The position numbers and the translations under genes are program-made. Under the pieces are notes generated by a model that saw only the letters and a list, made by a program, of their open reading frames with translations, made no database searches and was not told where the DNA came from. From TMED27 sp041397865 (GTDB lineage: Bacteria > Pseudomonadota > Alphaproteobacteria > Micavibrionales > Micavibrionaceae): a stretch of 64,000 nucleotides of DNA. Location of the stretch: contig JAWKVT010000001.1 in the NCBI GenBank assembly GCA_041397865.1, positions 372,001 to 436,000 of the forward strand, in the 5' to 3' direction. Positions 10,401 through 17,036 of this stretch are shown one piece after another; the first letter of the stretch is position 1; each line of letters opens with the position of its first letter.

Positions 10401-11081
10401 GGCGGGAATGACCAGATTTATGCAGGGAGTTGGAATGACGTTGTTGATGCTGGCGATGGTGATGATTACGTGGATGCTGGAAATTGGAATGACCGTGTTA
10501 TTGCAGGCTCCGGGAATGATGTTGTTGATGCCGGTGATGGCGACGATGTGGTTTACGGCGGGCTTGGTGATGACATAATTGCCGGACAGCTGGGTAATGA
10601 CAAGCTCTACGGCAATGAGGATGACGATATCATTGAAGGCGGTGGGGGAGACGATCTTCTTCATGGGGGAAGTGGCGATGATAGCCTCGATGGAGGTGAT
10701 GGTGCCGATACGCTTTATGGTGGAGGCGGTGTTGATCGCCTTTATGGCGGTGCCGGAACCGATACGCTGATTGGTACGTTGGGCGGAATTGATACTTTTG
10801 TGTTCAGGGCGGATACTGCCTATAATGGAGCAGATACCCTACGTTTCTTTGATAGTAATGAAGATGTGATTGATATCTCTGACCTTCTTGAGGGATACGA
10901 TCCGCTCACCGATGCAATTACAGACTTTGTGCATATCACAGGTAACGGCACACATTCCTATCTGCGTGTGGATACCAATGGCGGCAGAGACAACTTTGTT
11001 CAAATTGCCCAGATTAGCAATGTAGCGGAATTGACGGATGAAAAGGCGCTGGAGACGGCAGGAGTTTTGATAACGGCCTAA
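4401..11081 (+). CDS. giant RTX calcium-binding protein, type I secretion substrate
   Basis: A 2,226-residue protein with AGGAAAT 7 nt before its ATG. Residues 1-1130 are unlike known families; they include a hydrophobic stretch at about 75-115 and a glycine-rich, membrane-active-looking stretch at about 815-880 (GFAVGAFIGTIAGTVLGNLF). From about 1130 there are four blocks of GGxGxDxLxG-type nonapeptides (about 1130-1270, 1400-1590, 1710-1855, 1975-2130), which bind calcium and form beta-rolls outside the cell. A non-repeat segment after block 1 (LKFYREGDDFLIEVPG) resembles the haemolysin-type calcium-binding related domain. Blocks three and four are each followed by a similar module starting DTFVFRADTA, the second forming the C-terminus (VLITA), like T1SS C-terminal target domains. 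No protease or lipase motif was seen. No T1SS ABC or MFP genes lie in the window. Confidence 0.9.
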   Translation: MADNNETLELEITKYLVNYHQSAAKAIDDATNGIAIGAKATTHILKHTGNILDVAIIGTKYYNAAPADKNTVLLNEGTKWGMSSLATVAGTAVFLWTGPAAPIFGMAIGAAFSIGLEYAEAYTESQSGQGIGELLFNSQYSIPDINTPENGILTTEVKNSNGDVKFTIEQNTQTGELKYIKPNLDVTRFELDAAGNYKSLEITKDGNTVGFDFRTGDFNITDTNGVSHTGNFADTNLSTDAAVVLNKMLDDFNTEIQQTDPAFDVRTQIVDTIQGSSSDLTVQISGRKILISNDFSIDSQNSFGGTTIDYKGLSISTDSSGQSVVRTVNPATGETRGIFYNSDGTKTVFYSDENAVDGVAEYTFTNLSELGPKAQYQAQQVLMDATQTLRNGMRELLESNPELLGDLTMLNWPPELQDIVEATRQDVLANKADEGKTYDVTAETSTTSADGTVTYQKKTVGADIEVFQFSDTDLLFLAQNAPDEFADLRVGAFWELHARAIDSGAFSTNAEGNDVYTLPSGIYLEVVNTGDPTKTVELIKYTGVAKPIGVVTAYTDNFQQQVVEVLDTDSNSVIVDITTTDTSLNQAFTGGTVTLKYPETFVFNEVGGYVGNTLGQYLADGDLYKSVLYSAALKTVGQHTGTVLDFLANSTETLDSIFAGVFGSDTNTAQSGVQSLPDLFEGFTANLQAQLKSSLIGYVSGAIVDEIGEALEIDGVAGEVFDVVAGTVTTGVVSGGLDILFNGLEASVYTNLLAGDGVNFATKLSDLNLETPVNIPGVETVGDYVQYQVANALASYAGARLAGELIEPESEMAAVFGSLGSAIGTFIAGTSAAAGSTLASLQTALQLGTAFGPVGFAVGAFIGTIAGTVLGNLFGGEDDPAGGAYIAYNRSDAGYDVVRTWSDDGGDTNIAISMAEAAYNGVNHIIEMTQGNFRRTTEYQVEIGFNDDGYFVSENGVFTQFDGSGEAIKYAALKLLQGADIVGGHAILMRAWHNSEAVTLEEFQEDLMVAEAFQTYLLNPTAVLALMMDQPESEAAQHWAAILQRAAELELHLPHEKDIDGGWGEVLAARGDINPEAIPDIDGNDIVLTDPVTGEETVIRHVIGPGYEIIRIPGTDGNDIIEVIVDGASISYTDAGPGDDTFVGHDGVDIFIGGEGNDTANGGGGNDWLLGNEGDDALFGEAGDDLLVGGPGDDYLDGGPDQDEIRGSSGNDELYGDTGDDFIYGGAGDDMLQGHEGIDRLNGEAGNDLIYGEGYDLISGGVGDDIIHLSGNNNEVSIARREGHDTVYVDAGTGHSIKLEISISVKELKFYREGDDFLIEVPGENQTLRIFDAYNLPFASIPKLKFYDQAQQGTSNVRLYEYSLPIVLTQPDGSVVNDINTLAPNTNYYNDDYAVWNIVHGTDGDDFINDGNRDGWGIPSSSHFYGGAGNDTLYLGMGANYGVGGAGNDTIYGYTKNDLIWGGSGNDYIFADADNDVVSGGDGADEIYGWTGEDKLYGDTGDDQIYAGDGNDSVWGGDGDDFIWGDQSDTTTLSDEAGQDLIFGGDGDDIISGQGDDDRIYGDAGNDTLDGNEGNDVVSGGEGEDLLIFNVTENVGFENVYSGGEDVDTLRINMVAADYLMPLLEAELVRYNMEITRSDRGQATAQQSTLITTLLLTLIDFEQIEVFVDGVLQDISYNDFALTGQATSNAHDYITASDNNSITVNAQGGHDWVKGSVQGDSLHGGDGDDFIEGDNGDDFIEGDEGSDQLHGGQGADTIDGGAGNDLLFGEHGNDVLHGQAGTDEIDGGLGDDSIYGGNGDDTLYGEEGDDTISGGAGDDILLGGLGDDVLDGNDDDDVLYGGAGADTLTGGMGADTFVFRADTAFDAVDTIQTFDVNEDILDLHGVITGYHSLTDDLTGFVKITSDGSHSYLAVDLDGGADDFVQIATLENTANLPNVFSLFITGVLLLDDLIHVSLSDIPPSDFLSASGYNFYYGTSADNNMSGGFEYSSGDNGAFFSYGGNDQIYAGSWNDVVDAGDGDDYVDAGNWNDRVIAGSGNDVVDAGDGDDVVYGGLGDDIIAGQLGNDKLYGNEDDDIIEGGGGDDLLHGGSGDDSLDGGDGADTLYGGGGVDRLYGGAGTDTLIGTLGGIDTFVFRADTAYNGADTLRFFDSNEDVIDISDLLEGYDPLTDAITDFVHITGNGTHSYLRVDTNGGRDNFVQIAQISNVAELTDEKALETAGVLITA
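9579..9632 (+). repeat. 27-bp exact tandem duplication in RTX block 3
   Basis: The 24-mer beginning GGCGATGATTTCATTGAGGG occurs at 9579 and again at 9606, a 27-bp (nine-codon) period. Each unit encodes GDDFIEGD plus one residue. Exact nucleotide identity, where other RTX units have diverged, points to a recent in-frame duplication. Confidence 0.85.
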
Positions 11082-11083
11082 AT

Positions 11084-11290
11084 TTCGACTTCCGGAGTGC
11101 GCTTTTTCGTAGCAGCGAATACGGTCTGAGCGCCGAGAATTATATAACGATCTCCGGCGCGGCCAGAGCCACCGCGACAAGGGATTTACAAAGGCTTGTT
11201 GAAATAGGGGCACTCACAAAAATTGGGGAGCGCAAATACACGCGGTATTATCTTAACATTGAGCCCGAAAATACAAGCTTACACAAATGA
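11084..11290 (+). pseudogene. C-terminal remnant of a Fic-family protein (winged helix)
   Basis: Immediately after the RTX stop, a frame with no start of its own reads FRSALFRSSEYGLSAENYIT, then ATATRDLQRLVEIGALTKIG and YTRYYLNIEPE, ending at TGA 11288-11290. This is the C-terminal winged-helix signature seen in many Fic/DUF4172-type proteins (S-x-A-T-A-x-R-D-L-x-x-L-V-x-x-G, then R-Y-x-L). The catalytic Fic core and N-terminus are absent, so it is a scar of a larger gene lost when the RTX segment arrived or rearranged. Its TGA overlaps a possible ATG (11287) of the next gene. Confidence 0.7.
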
Positions 11291-13203
11291 GAGTACGCAT
11301 GAACAAAATCAGAATGAACCTTGCCCTGTCTGTATTCATTTTTCTATTGCTAAACCCGATAGCAGCAAACGCTACTTCCTGCGCGTTTCCCGAAGAACCA
11401 ATTAAACAATACGATGTAGCTTTCAAAGGTAAAGCTCTGGGGTTGCCAAAAGAAAGCGCTATGGAAAACGGCAAACAAGTAGAAAAAACTTACACCATGT
11501 TTGAGGTGATTAAAGAATATAAAGGCAAACTGCCAAAACAGCTTAAAATATATCATTCAACGGATGGAATGTTCGGAACGAAATACAAAGATGACGCTAC
11601 ATATGTTATTTACACAAGCCCAGATGAAGATGGACGTTACAGGTCAGGAACTTGTAGCTCTAGATACCAATTTGTGGAAGAAGGTAAGGTCAATTACCAA
11701 TCCAGACTTCCTTGGCTAAATGCAGAAGAATATAAAGCCAAAGCAGATGCGTTAGACAATCTTGTATCTGAATATCCTAAAGAAACTTACTTGCTAATCA
11801 AAAAAGCCGAGTTTCACGAAGAATACAATGACTTTCAGATAGCGGCAGATACATACAAAAAAGCGATCAATGTTGCTTTTGAAGAGAAACACAAGAACGA
11901 TGCACGCGCAAATATGCCTCATGCATCTGAAAAACGTAAAAAACAAATTGAAGAATATGGTTACTACGTTGATTTTGCGGATCAAACATATTTGACAGGG
12001 TACGGACGAAACCTATACAAAATGGGCAAGTATGCAGAGGCCATAAAACATCTAAAAGGTATCAGGAATGATGAAGGCCGCAAATATTATCAGGCATCTA
12101 TTCTAAAGCTCGGAAAGCCAGAAAAGTTAAACGGGCAAAAAGTTGACTTTTCTGGGTTGGAATTCAAAGAAATAGATTTATCTGGACTAGACCTCTCTGG
12201 CTCTAATTTTTCTGATGCAAAATTCTATAAAGTTAAAATGCACGGCTCCAAATTTGACAATGTCAACTTCTCGGGAGCTGAAATGCGTCAACCAGAAATG
12301 AAAAACTCTTCATTTACAAACTCTGATTTTAAAAAGGTAAAGATAACCCACGCTAATATTGAAGATACTGATTTTACCAATGCCGATTTTAAGGACGCTT
12401 TTTTCGCTTATAGCATTGGTAAAAATGTTGATTTCACAAATTCTAATTTTCAGGGTGCTAAGTTCTTCTTTAAGGAATACGAAAACATCAACCTAAGCAA
12501 AGCAGATTTTACAAATGCTTTGCCCCACCGGCTGGATGGAATGAAGCTGGAAGGTACAAAGCTAAACAAAATTCAAAGGGCTGAATTTGGTGAAGACTCA
12601 AGCTATGAAGGTGTTGACCTTTCTGGTTTTGACCTGTCAGAAAGCGATCTAAGGGGAGTTAATTTAAAAAATGTAAAATTTGTGAACACCGATTTATCAG
12701 GAGCAAACTTGACTTGGAGTCACGATGGACCAACCAATCTGCAAGGCGCTGACATGACAGGAGCAAACCTAAATAACACGTTGCTGTTTTTTGCTTATTA
12801 CGATTGTAAAACCAAATTCCCAGATGGTTTTAAACCCGAAACCCGATATATGTTACCTATATGGGAAAATTGTAAAACCCAACGCCCCGATATATCCCTA
12901 AGTGGCCTTACCCTTCCCTTGGACGAAAACTACAATAGACTTCCTATTCACGACAAAAAAACGTGGGGCGAAGCTCCATGGCTACAGAACGTCGATTTAC
13001 ATGAAATTGATTTGCAAGGTTCTAGTTTAGGAAAATTTAAATGCACAAACTGCAATCTCAGGGATGCTAATTTTAGTGGTGTTAAGATAATGCTTCGCGC
13101 AGATAAAAGTGATTTAAGAGGCGTTAATTTTAAGGGTGCTAAAATTATAGGGCGGGGCTCAAATTTAAATGAGGCTGATGTAAGGGGCGTAGATTTATCC
13201 GGC

Positions 13204-13737
13204 ACTGAACAACCCTCGCCTATAAGGCGAGGGGTTAGTTAGGGGTCGATTGTAAATCGACTATCCTCTACCGGCTCCCCTTCTTGTTCCTCGATATATT
13301 TCTGGATCATCTCATCTGTGATATTTCCGGAACTGATAGCGCAGTACCCACGCGCCCAGAAATGTCTGCCCCAGAACTGCTTGCGCAAATGCGCAAACTC
13401 CAGAGAGTAAAATCCCGCGACTTATGCCTTTGAGCCATTGCACGATCTGACTTATATTCTGCGTCGGACGATAGCCAATAAACATGTGCACATGATCGCT
13501 CGCGACCTTCCCGGTTATAATCTCAAGCTCGTGCTCCATGGCTATCTGGCGCAGAACATCTCTGGTGCGCACCGCCACCTCGCCTGTCATCACCCTCTTC
13601 CGGTACTTTGGAACCCAGATCAGGTGCACTTTTAAATCCGTCTTCGTGTGGCTGCCTATCGTATAACGTCGCATAGCGACAGGTATAAACTTCTCTTCGC
13701 CTGAAGGCGAGGGATTTTAACCATCCCCGATGGGGAC
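13204..13737 (-). mobile_element. IS200/IS605-type element, copy 1 (534 bp)
   Basis: Nearly identical to the element at 17816-18348, which fixes both ends. It has a perfect hairpin at one end (CCCTCGCC-tata-GGCGAGGG), a CCCC/GGGG hairpin at the other (ATCCCCGATGGGGAC), and a third inside (TCGCC-TGAA-GGCGA). It encodes only tnpA, with no tnpB, so it is of the IS200 group. There is no target duplication. In the tnpA direction it sits just 3' of TTTAAT, and the next target bases are GC. Confidence 0.88.
13239..13674 (-). pseudogene. tnpA: frameshifted TnpA (Y1 HUH transposase), IS200 copy 1
   Basis: The first 90 or so residues match the intact copy (MRRYTIGSHTKTDLK, HUH motif in SDHVHMFI). Between 13399 and 13421 there are two single-C insertions and one single-base deletion relative to copy 2, a net +1. 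The frame is lost after about residue 100, removing the region with the catalytic tyrosine (QKYIEEQ in copy 2). The rest of the element is almost base-identical to copy 2, so the lesion is recent or is an assembly error. Confidence 0.85.
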
Positions 13738-13878
13738 ATTAAACTGCAATTAAAACGTACGGATAAACAAGGTCGTAAGTATTATTTGCCGTCAATGGAA
13801 AATACAAAATATGACAATAAAACAGTATGGCCAGAAGGGTTTACTCCCGCATCAACCAACAAAACTAAATCTGAATAA

Positions 13879-13995
13879 ATGGCGGAGTATCGGGGAGACG
13901 ATCTAAACCCGCTGTTTGAAGAATTAGCCGATTGGGAAGAACAACTCAAGCCTCTTGATAGAAATGTCTTTGAAAATTTGGGAGAGCCGGAATGA
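13879..13995 (+). CDS. 38-residue acidic ORF of unknown function
   Basis: It starts at the ATG that directly follows the reconstructed pentapeptide-gene stop (TAA-ATG) and encodes a 38-residue acidic peptide (MAEYRGDDLNPLFEELADWE, then EQLKPLDRNVFENLGEPE). Its TGA overlaps an ATG at 13992 whose frame (MTKRSSQSDLFKEL) stops after 14 codons and looks like the beginning of a truncated gene. Tight stop/start coupling suggests a former operon. I recognise no family, and coding status is uncertain. Confidence 0.4.
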   Translation: MAEYRGDDLNPLFEELADWEEQLKPLDRNVFENLGEPE

Positions 13996-14412
13996 CCAAG
14001 CGCTCTTCTCAATCAGACCTTTTCAAGGAACTTTAGCAGTAAAGACGCCACATCTAATAAAAAGGCAAAGTCCAAAACTGTGTCATGGTATTGGCTCCTC
14101 TCGCTTAAGTGACCAACGGGAACACCCCCGCGGCTTGAACCCTTGGCCAGCGCCGAGCGTCTGTAGGACGTTCGATCAAACGCCGTGGATGGCGCAACTG
14201 CTTTTCTGGGGCGTCCGTTAGAGAGAGTTGGCAACGCCTTACGAACACTTACGGGGAAAAAGTGGTTGCGGCACAGCCAAAGCGTCCACGGATTTGATAT
14301 AAGCTTGGCTTCGGGTTACATGCATCGGGACGATGCAAAAGAGATGGGTTATCCTTGTAATGTTTTTGCAAGGATTCAGCAGGTTAACCGCTCTTTTTAC
14401 TGCGCGAATTGA
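13996..14412. other. gap with no supported gene, probable deletion scar
   Basis: Short overlapping frames exist on both strands, but none shows a recognisable motif, a good ribosome site or sensible length. The aborted frame at 13992-14036 suggests the 5' end of a lost gene. The segment around 14100-14230 is GC-richer than its flanks, so the interval seems to join pieces of different origin. Confidence 0.4.
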
Positions 14413-14492
14413 CACAATAAGCTAATAATCGCGCAGCACGAAAAGCTAATAACAGCACAATAAGCTATAAATCGAACAACACAAAAAGCTAC
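14413..14492 (+). repeat. four iteron-like 13-bp direct repeats
   Basis: CACAATAAGCTAA (14413), CACGAAAAGCTAA (14437), CACAATAAGCTAT (14456) and CACAAAAAGCTAC (14480) fit the consensus CACRAWAAGCTAN, with start-to-start spacing 24, 19 and 24 bp. The block is AT-rich, non-coding and upstream of the ATPase gene. Regular direct repeats of this kind serve as protein-binding sites (operator or replication iterons); the binder is unknown. Confidence 0.65.
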
Positions 14493-14510
14493 AAACAGGG
14501 CATGAAAAAT

Positions 14511-14547
14511 ATCGGCTAATCTAAAGCCAAACATTAGATTAGCCGAT
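14511..14547. repeat. perfect 14-bp inverted repeat
   Basis: ATCGGCTAATCTAA (14511-14524) and TTAGATTAGCCGAT (14534-14547) are exact reverse complements separated by 9 nt. There is no T-run after it on the plus strand, so it is not a classic terminator. It lies 19 bp after the direct-repeat array and 86 bp before the ATPase start, which favours an operator, hairpin or origin-like role. Confidence 0.75.
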
Positions 14548-14632
14548 GCTTTAGGGGCATTTTGCTACATATAGGCTTGCAATAAGTATATTTTTCGGCT
14601 ATTTTAATACCAGAAGTTAATTTGGACGAAAT

Positions 14633-15856
14633 ATGTACATTGAGCGCACATTAGAAACATTCCTGAAAAACGCTGCCGGACAGTTCCCTGTTTTACTGGT
14701 GACGGGGCCGCGTCAGGTCGGGAAAACCACCATCCTGAAACATTTGAGCAAGGATGAACGCACCTATGTGACATTGGATGATCCCATTCTGGCGACAATG
14801 GCGCGGGAGGAACCTGCGCTATTCTTGCAGCGTTTTAAGCCGCCTGTGCTGATTGACGAAATCCAGTATGCGCCGGAACTGCTGCCATACCTCAAGATGG
14901 CTGTGGATCAGGAGCGCAAAAAAGGTATGTTCTGGCTGACCGGATCGCAGCAATTCCAGTTGATGCAGGGCGTAACGGAATCGCTGGCCGGACGTGTGGG
15001 GATCGTTAATCTTCTGGGACTTTCTGCAAAAGAAATGCAAAGCCACGCAACAGATGCGGTTCCGTTCCTGCCCACGCAAGAGCAATTACAGGCACGGCTT
15101 GAACAATCTCCTGATTTGACGCTGACAGATGTTTACCGCCTGATCTGGCGTGGAGCATTTCCTGAAATGGCACTGAATGAGCAGGCAGACCGTGATTTCT
15201 TTTATAGCTCCTATATTCAAACCTATCTGCAACGTGACGTGCGTGATCTGGCCAATGTGGGTGATGAAAGCGCATTCCTGAAATTCCTGCGCTCTGCGGC
15301 TGCCCGCACAGGGCAGTTAGTCAATATGTCCGATATGGCGCGTGATGCAGGCGTAGCGGTTCCGACCGCCAAACGCTGGTTGTCCATTTTGGAGACATCC
15401 GGCATTATCCACTTGTTGGAGCCGTATCATTCGAACACGACCAAACGGTTGGTGAAAGCGCCTAAACTGTACTTTCTGGATACAGGGCTATGTGCTTATC
15501 TGACGGAGTGGACAAGTCCCGAAACGCTGGAAGCAGGCGCGATGTCGGGCGCGATGCTGGAAACCTATATCTTCACGGAAATTCTGAAAAGTTATTGGCA
15601 TAACGGCAAACGCGCACCGCTGTATTACTACCGCGATAGGGACAAGAAAGAAATCGACCTGCTGATTGTGCAGGACAATACTATCTATCCGTTGGAGTTC
15701 AAAAAAACCGGATCGCCGGATAAAGGGATGGTCAAGCAATTTGGATTGCTGGAACCGCTTAAAAAAGACGTAGCAGAAGGCGGGGTAATTTGCCTGAGTA
15801 GCACCTTGTTGCCACTGACGAAAACAACAAATGCCATTCCGGTGGGGATATTGTGA
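14633..15856 (+). CDS. AAA+ ATPase with DUF4143 C-terminal domain
   Basis: A 407-residue protein of the AAA_14/DUF4143 family. Walker A is VTGPRQVGKTT (about residues 24-33), Walker B is PVLIDEIQYAPELL (about 80-90), and a sensor-like TGSQQFQL follows. The C-terminal half (LKSYWHNGKRAPLYYYRDRD, EIDLLIVQDNTIYPLEFKK) is the DUF4143 nuclease-like fold with E-I-D and E-x-K residues. Such proteins are common, horizontally exchanged and of uncertain function; links to defence or DNA handling have been suggested but are unproven here. A Fic remnant follows directly (TGATG overlap). The repeats upstream may control it. Confidence 0.88.
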   Translation: MYIERTLETFLKNAAGQFPVLLVTGPRQVGKTTILKHLSKDERTYVTLDDPILATMAREEPALFLQRFKPPVLIDEIQYAPELLPYLKMAVDQERKKGMFWLTGSQQFQLMQGVTESLAGRVGIVNLLGLSAKEMQSHATDAVPFLPTQEQLQARLEQSPDLTLTDVYRLIWRGAFPEMALNEQADRDFFYSSYIQTYLQRDVRDLANVGDESAFLKFLRSAAARTGQLVNMSDMARDAGVAVPTAKRWLSILETSGIIHLLEPYHSNTTKRLVKAPKLYFLDTGLCAYLTEWTSPETLEAGAMSGAMLETYIFTEILKSYWHNGKRAPLYYYRDRDKKEIDLLIVQDNTIYPLEFKKTGSPDKGMVKQFGLLEPLKKDVAEGGVICLSSTLLPLTKTTNAIPVGIL

Positions 15857-16219
15857 TGGTCGAAGAAATGCCATCACAGGTAAGAAACGCAGTTTTTATA
15901 CGCGGGCGGAACAACGCCAATCCATGAGGCCGTGCGCGATATTATGCCCGCCTTCTTTGAATTGCTGGAGGAAGAAACCGAAGCCGCCGTACGTGTTGTG
16001 CTGGGGCATTTCGTGTTTGTCTACATCCACCCGTATTCGGACGGCAATGGTCGTATCGGGCGCTTTCTGATGAACGCGATGTTGGCCTCCGGCGGCTATC
16101 CGTGGACGATTGTCCCCGTGGACAAACGGCAGGACTACATGGCCGCTCTGGAACAAGGCAGCGTTGGGCAGAATATCGTACCGTTCGCGGAATTTATCGG
16201 GGGGCTGGTGGAGCGGTAA
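15856..16219 (+). pseudogene. N-truncated, frameshifted Fic-domain protein
   Basis: The segment encodes the Fic catalytic core with the full motif HPYSDGNGRIGRF, followed by MLASGGYPWTIVPVDKR and VPFAEFIGGLVER before the stop. The inhibitory and N-terminal regions expected for a roughly 350-residue Fic AMP-transferase are missing. The short lead (MVEEMPSQVRNAVFIRG) is in a different frame from GTTPIHEAVRD, so a frameshift lies around the G-run near 15902-15905. It abuts the ATPase stop. A restart from GTG 15932 would give a 95-residue core fragment, but activity is doubtful. Confidence 0.72.
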
Positions 16220-16443
16220 TAAGATACGGAAAACTTCGCGCAAATCAGATTCTAATTGTAGCACAAGTGAAAATTGTCTACTTTTTATCTAAACCTAAAT
16301 AGACCAGAAGGAATGTTTTGAAAAAACATATAGTTATGCATGGTCATAAAACAAAAAGCACTTTGACCTAGCCCCCAAAAGTCGGTCCATTTTTTAAGTT
16401 AGGAATTGGTTTATAAGAGTCTTTTAGAGAAAGGAGACGAATT

Positions 16444-16725
16444 ATGAGCCGAGGAAAACGCTATTCTACGGAACAAATCATCAAAATCTTACGCGAAGTT
16501 GAGATCTATAGCGGCCAGGGTCAGCCTATAGGCCAAGCCGTGCGGGCCTGCGGTATATCTGAGCAGACTTATTACAGGTGGCGCAGGGAATATGGCGGGA
16601 TCAGTGTTGATCAGGCCAAGCGTTTTAAGGAGATCGAGAAGGAGAACTTGCGCCTTCGCAAGGCGGTGTCGGACTTAACGCTTGATAAGCTGATCTTGGA
16701 AGAAGCTTTGTCGGGAAAGTCTTAA
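16444..16725 (+). CDS. IS3-family transposase OrfA
   Basis: 93 residues with an N-terminal helix-turn-helix (YSTEQIIKILREVEIY, ACGISEQTYYRWRREYGG) and a leucine-rich coiled coil (IEKENLRLRKAVSDLTLDKL). This is the DNA-binding half of IS3-type transposases. A good ribosome site (AAAGGAGA) lies upstream. Its last codons contain the frameshift signal that joins it to orfB. Confidence 0.92.
   Translation: MSRGKRYSTEQIIKILREVEIYSGQGQPIGQAVRACGISEQTYYRWRREYGGISVDQAKRFKEIEKENLRLRKAVSDLTLDKLILEEALSGKS
16713..16719 (+). promoter_or_regulatory. slippery heptamer GGGAAAG for -1 frameshift
   Basis: In the orfA frame the bases read G GGA AAG, an X-XXY-YYZ heptamer, four bases before the orfA TAA (16723-16725). 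A -1 slip here continues directly into the orfB frame (after GGG AAA: GTC TTA AGC), as expected for IS3 elements that make an OrfAB fusion. Confidence 0.75.
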
Positions 16726-17036
16726 GCCCTTCCGCTCGCCGTGAATGTGTGGATCGCGCGATAGAAAAGCTCGGTGTATCAGAGCGCCGGGCTTGCGCGG
16801 TTATAAAGCAGGCACGATCAACACAAAGACGTGAGCCTGTCATGCGTGATGATGAGGATGCGCTCACGCAGGCCATCATACGACTTGCCAGTGAATATGG
16901 TCGTTACGGTTATCGCCGGATCACGGCCTTACTGAGGGCCGAAGGCTGGGATGTTAATCACAAACGTGTGTGGCGTATCTGGCGGCGTGAAGGGCTTAAA
17001 GTTCCAATGAAACAACCGAAGAAAGGAAGGCTATGG
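16723..17036 (+). pseudogene. IS3-family OrfB, N-terminal fragment
   Basis: Reached by -1 frameshift from orfA. The fragment shows the HTH_21 region of OrfB (EKLGVSERRACAVIKQ, LASEYGRYGYRRITALLRAE, VWRIWRREGLKVPMKQPKKG), then breaks off before the rve integrase domain. Sequence after about 17036 is antisense to the island primase, so the apparent C-terminal extension up to 17228 is not transposase. Confidence 0.85.

Larger units (their letters stand above)
11299..13878 (+). pseudogene. secreted pentapeptide-repeat protein gene, split by IS200-type element
   Basis: The ATG at 11299 gives a clean signal peptide (NLALSVFIFLLLNPIAANA). A cysteine-led domain follows (SCAFPEEPIKQYDVAF to GTCSSR, about residues 28-115) that looks like a TIMP/netrin-type secreted module, then a TPR-like helical stretch to about 280, and then pentapeptide repeats (LSGLDLSGSNFSDAKF, ADFKDAFF and so on) to the end. 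At 13204 the frame runs into an IS200-type insertion and would stop at 13242 after an artificial tail. Removing 13204-13737 rejoins GVDLSG to IKLQLKRTDKQ in frame. The gene then ends naturally at 13878 with WPEGFTPASTNKTKSE. An ATG at 11287 is an alternative start. Function is unknown; pentapeptide coils bind proteins. Confidence 0.8.
16364..17036 (+). mobile_element. IS3-family (IS407-like) element, right end lost
   Basis: The probable left end is TGACCTAGCCCCCAAAAG at 16364, 80 bp before orfA, a typical layout for this group. orfA is complete, while orfB stops matching after KQPKKGRLWL near 17036, where primase sequence on the opposite strand begins. The catalytic DDE region and the right inverted repeat are missing, so the element is dead. 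The junction marks a deletion or recombination between the element and the adjacent integrated island. Confidence 0.8.

Noticed and set aside
13879..13889. ATGGCGGAG also present at the tRNA-Ser 3' end (20581), possible attR
   Set aside because: Only nine bases match and identity stops at once; too short to call an attachment site.
14013..14234. 73-codon minus-strand frame in the gap before the repeat array
   Set aside because: No ribosome site, no recognisable motif, and overlapping frames on both strands of similar length.
14413..14492. Possible CRISPR array
   Set aside because: Repeats are only 13 bp, imperfect and with 6-11 bp gaps; no cas genes. No CRISPR array was seen anywhere in the window.
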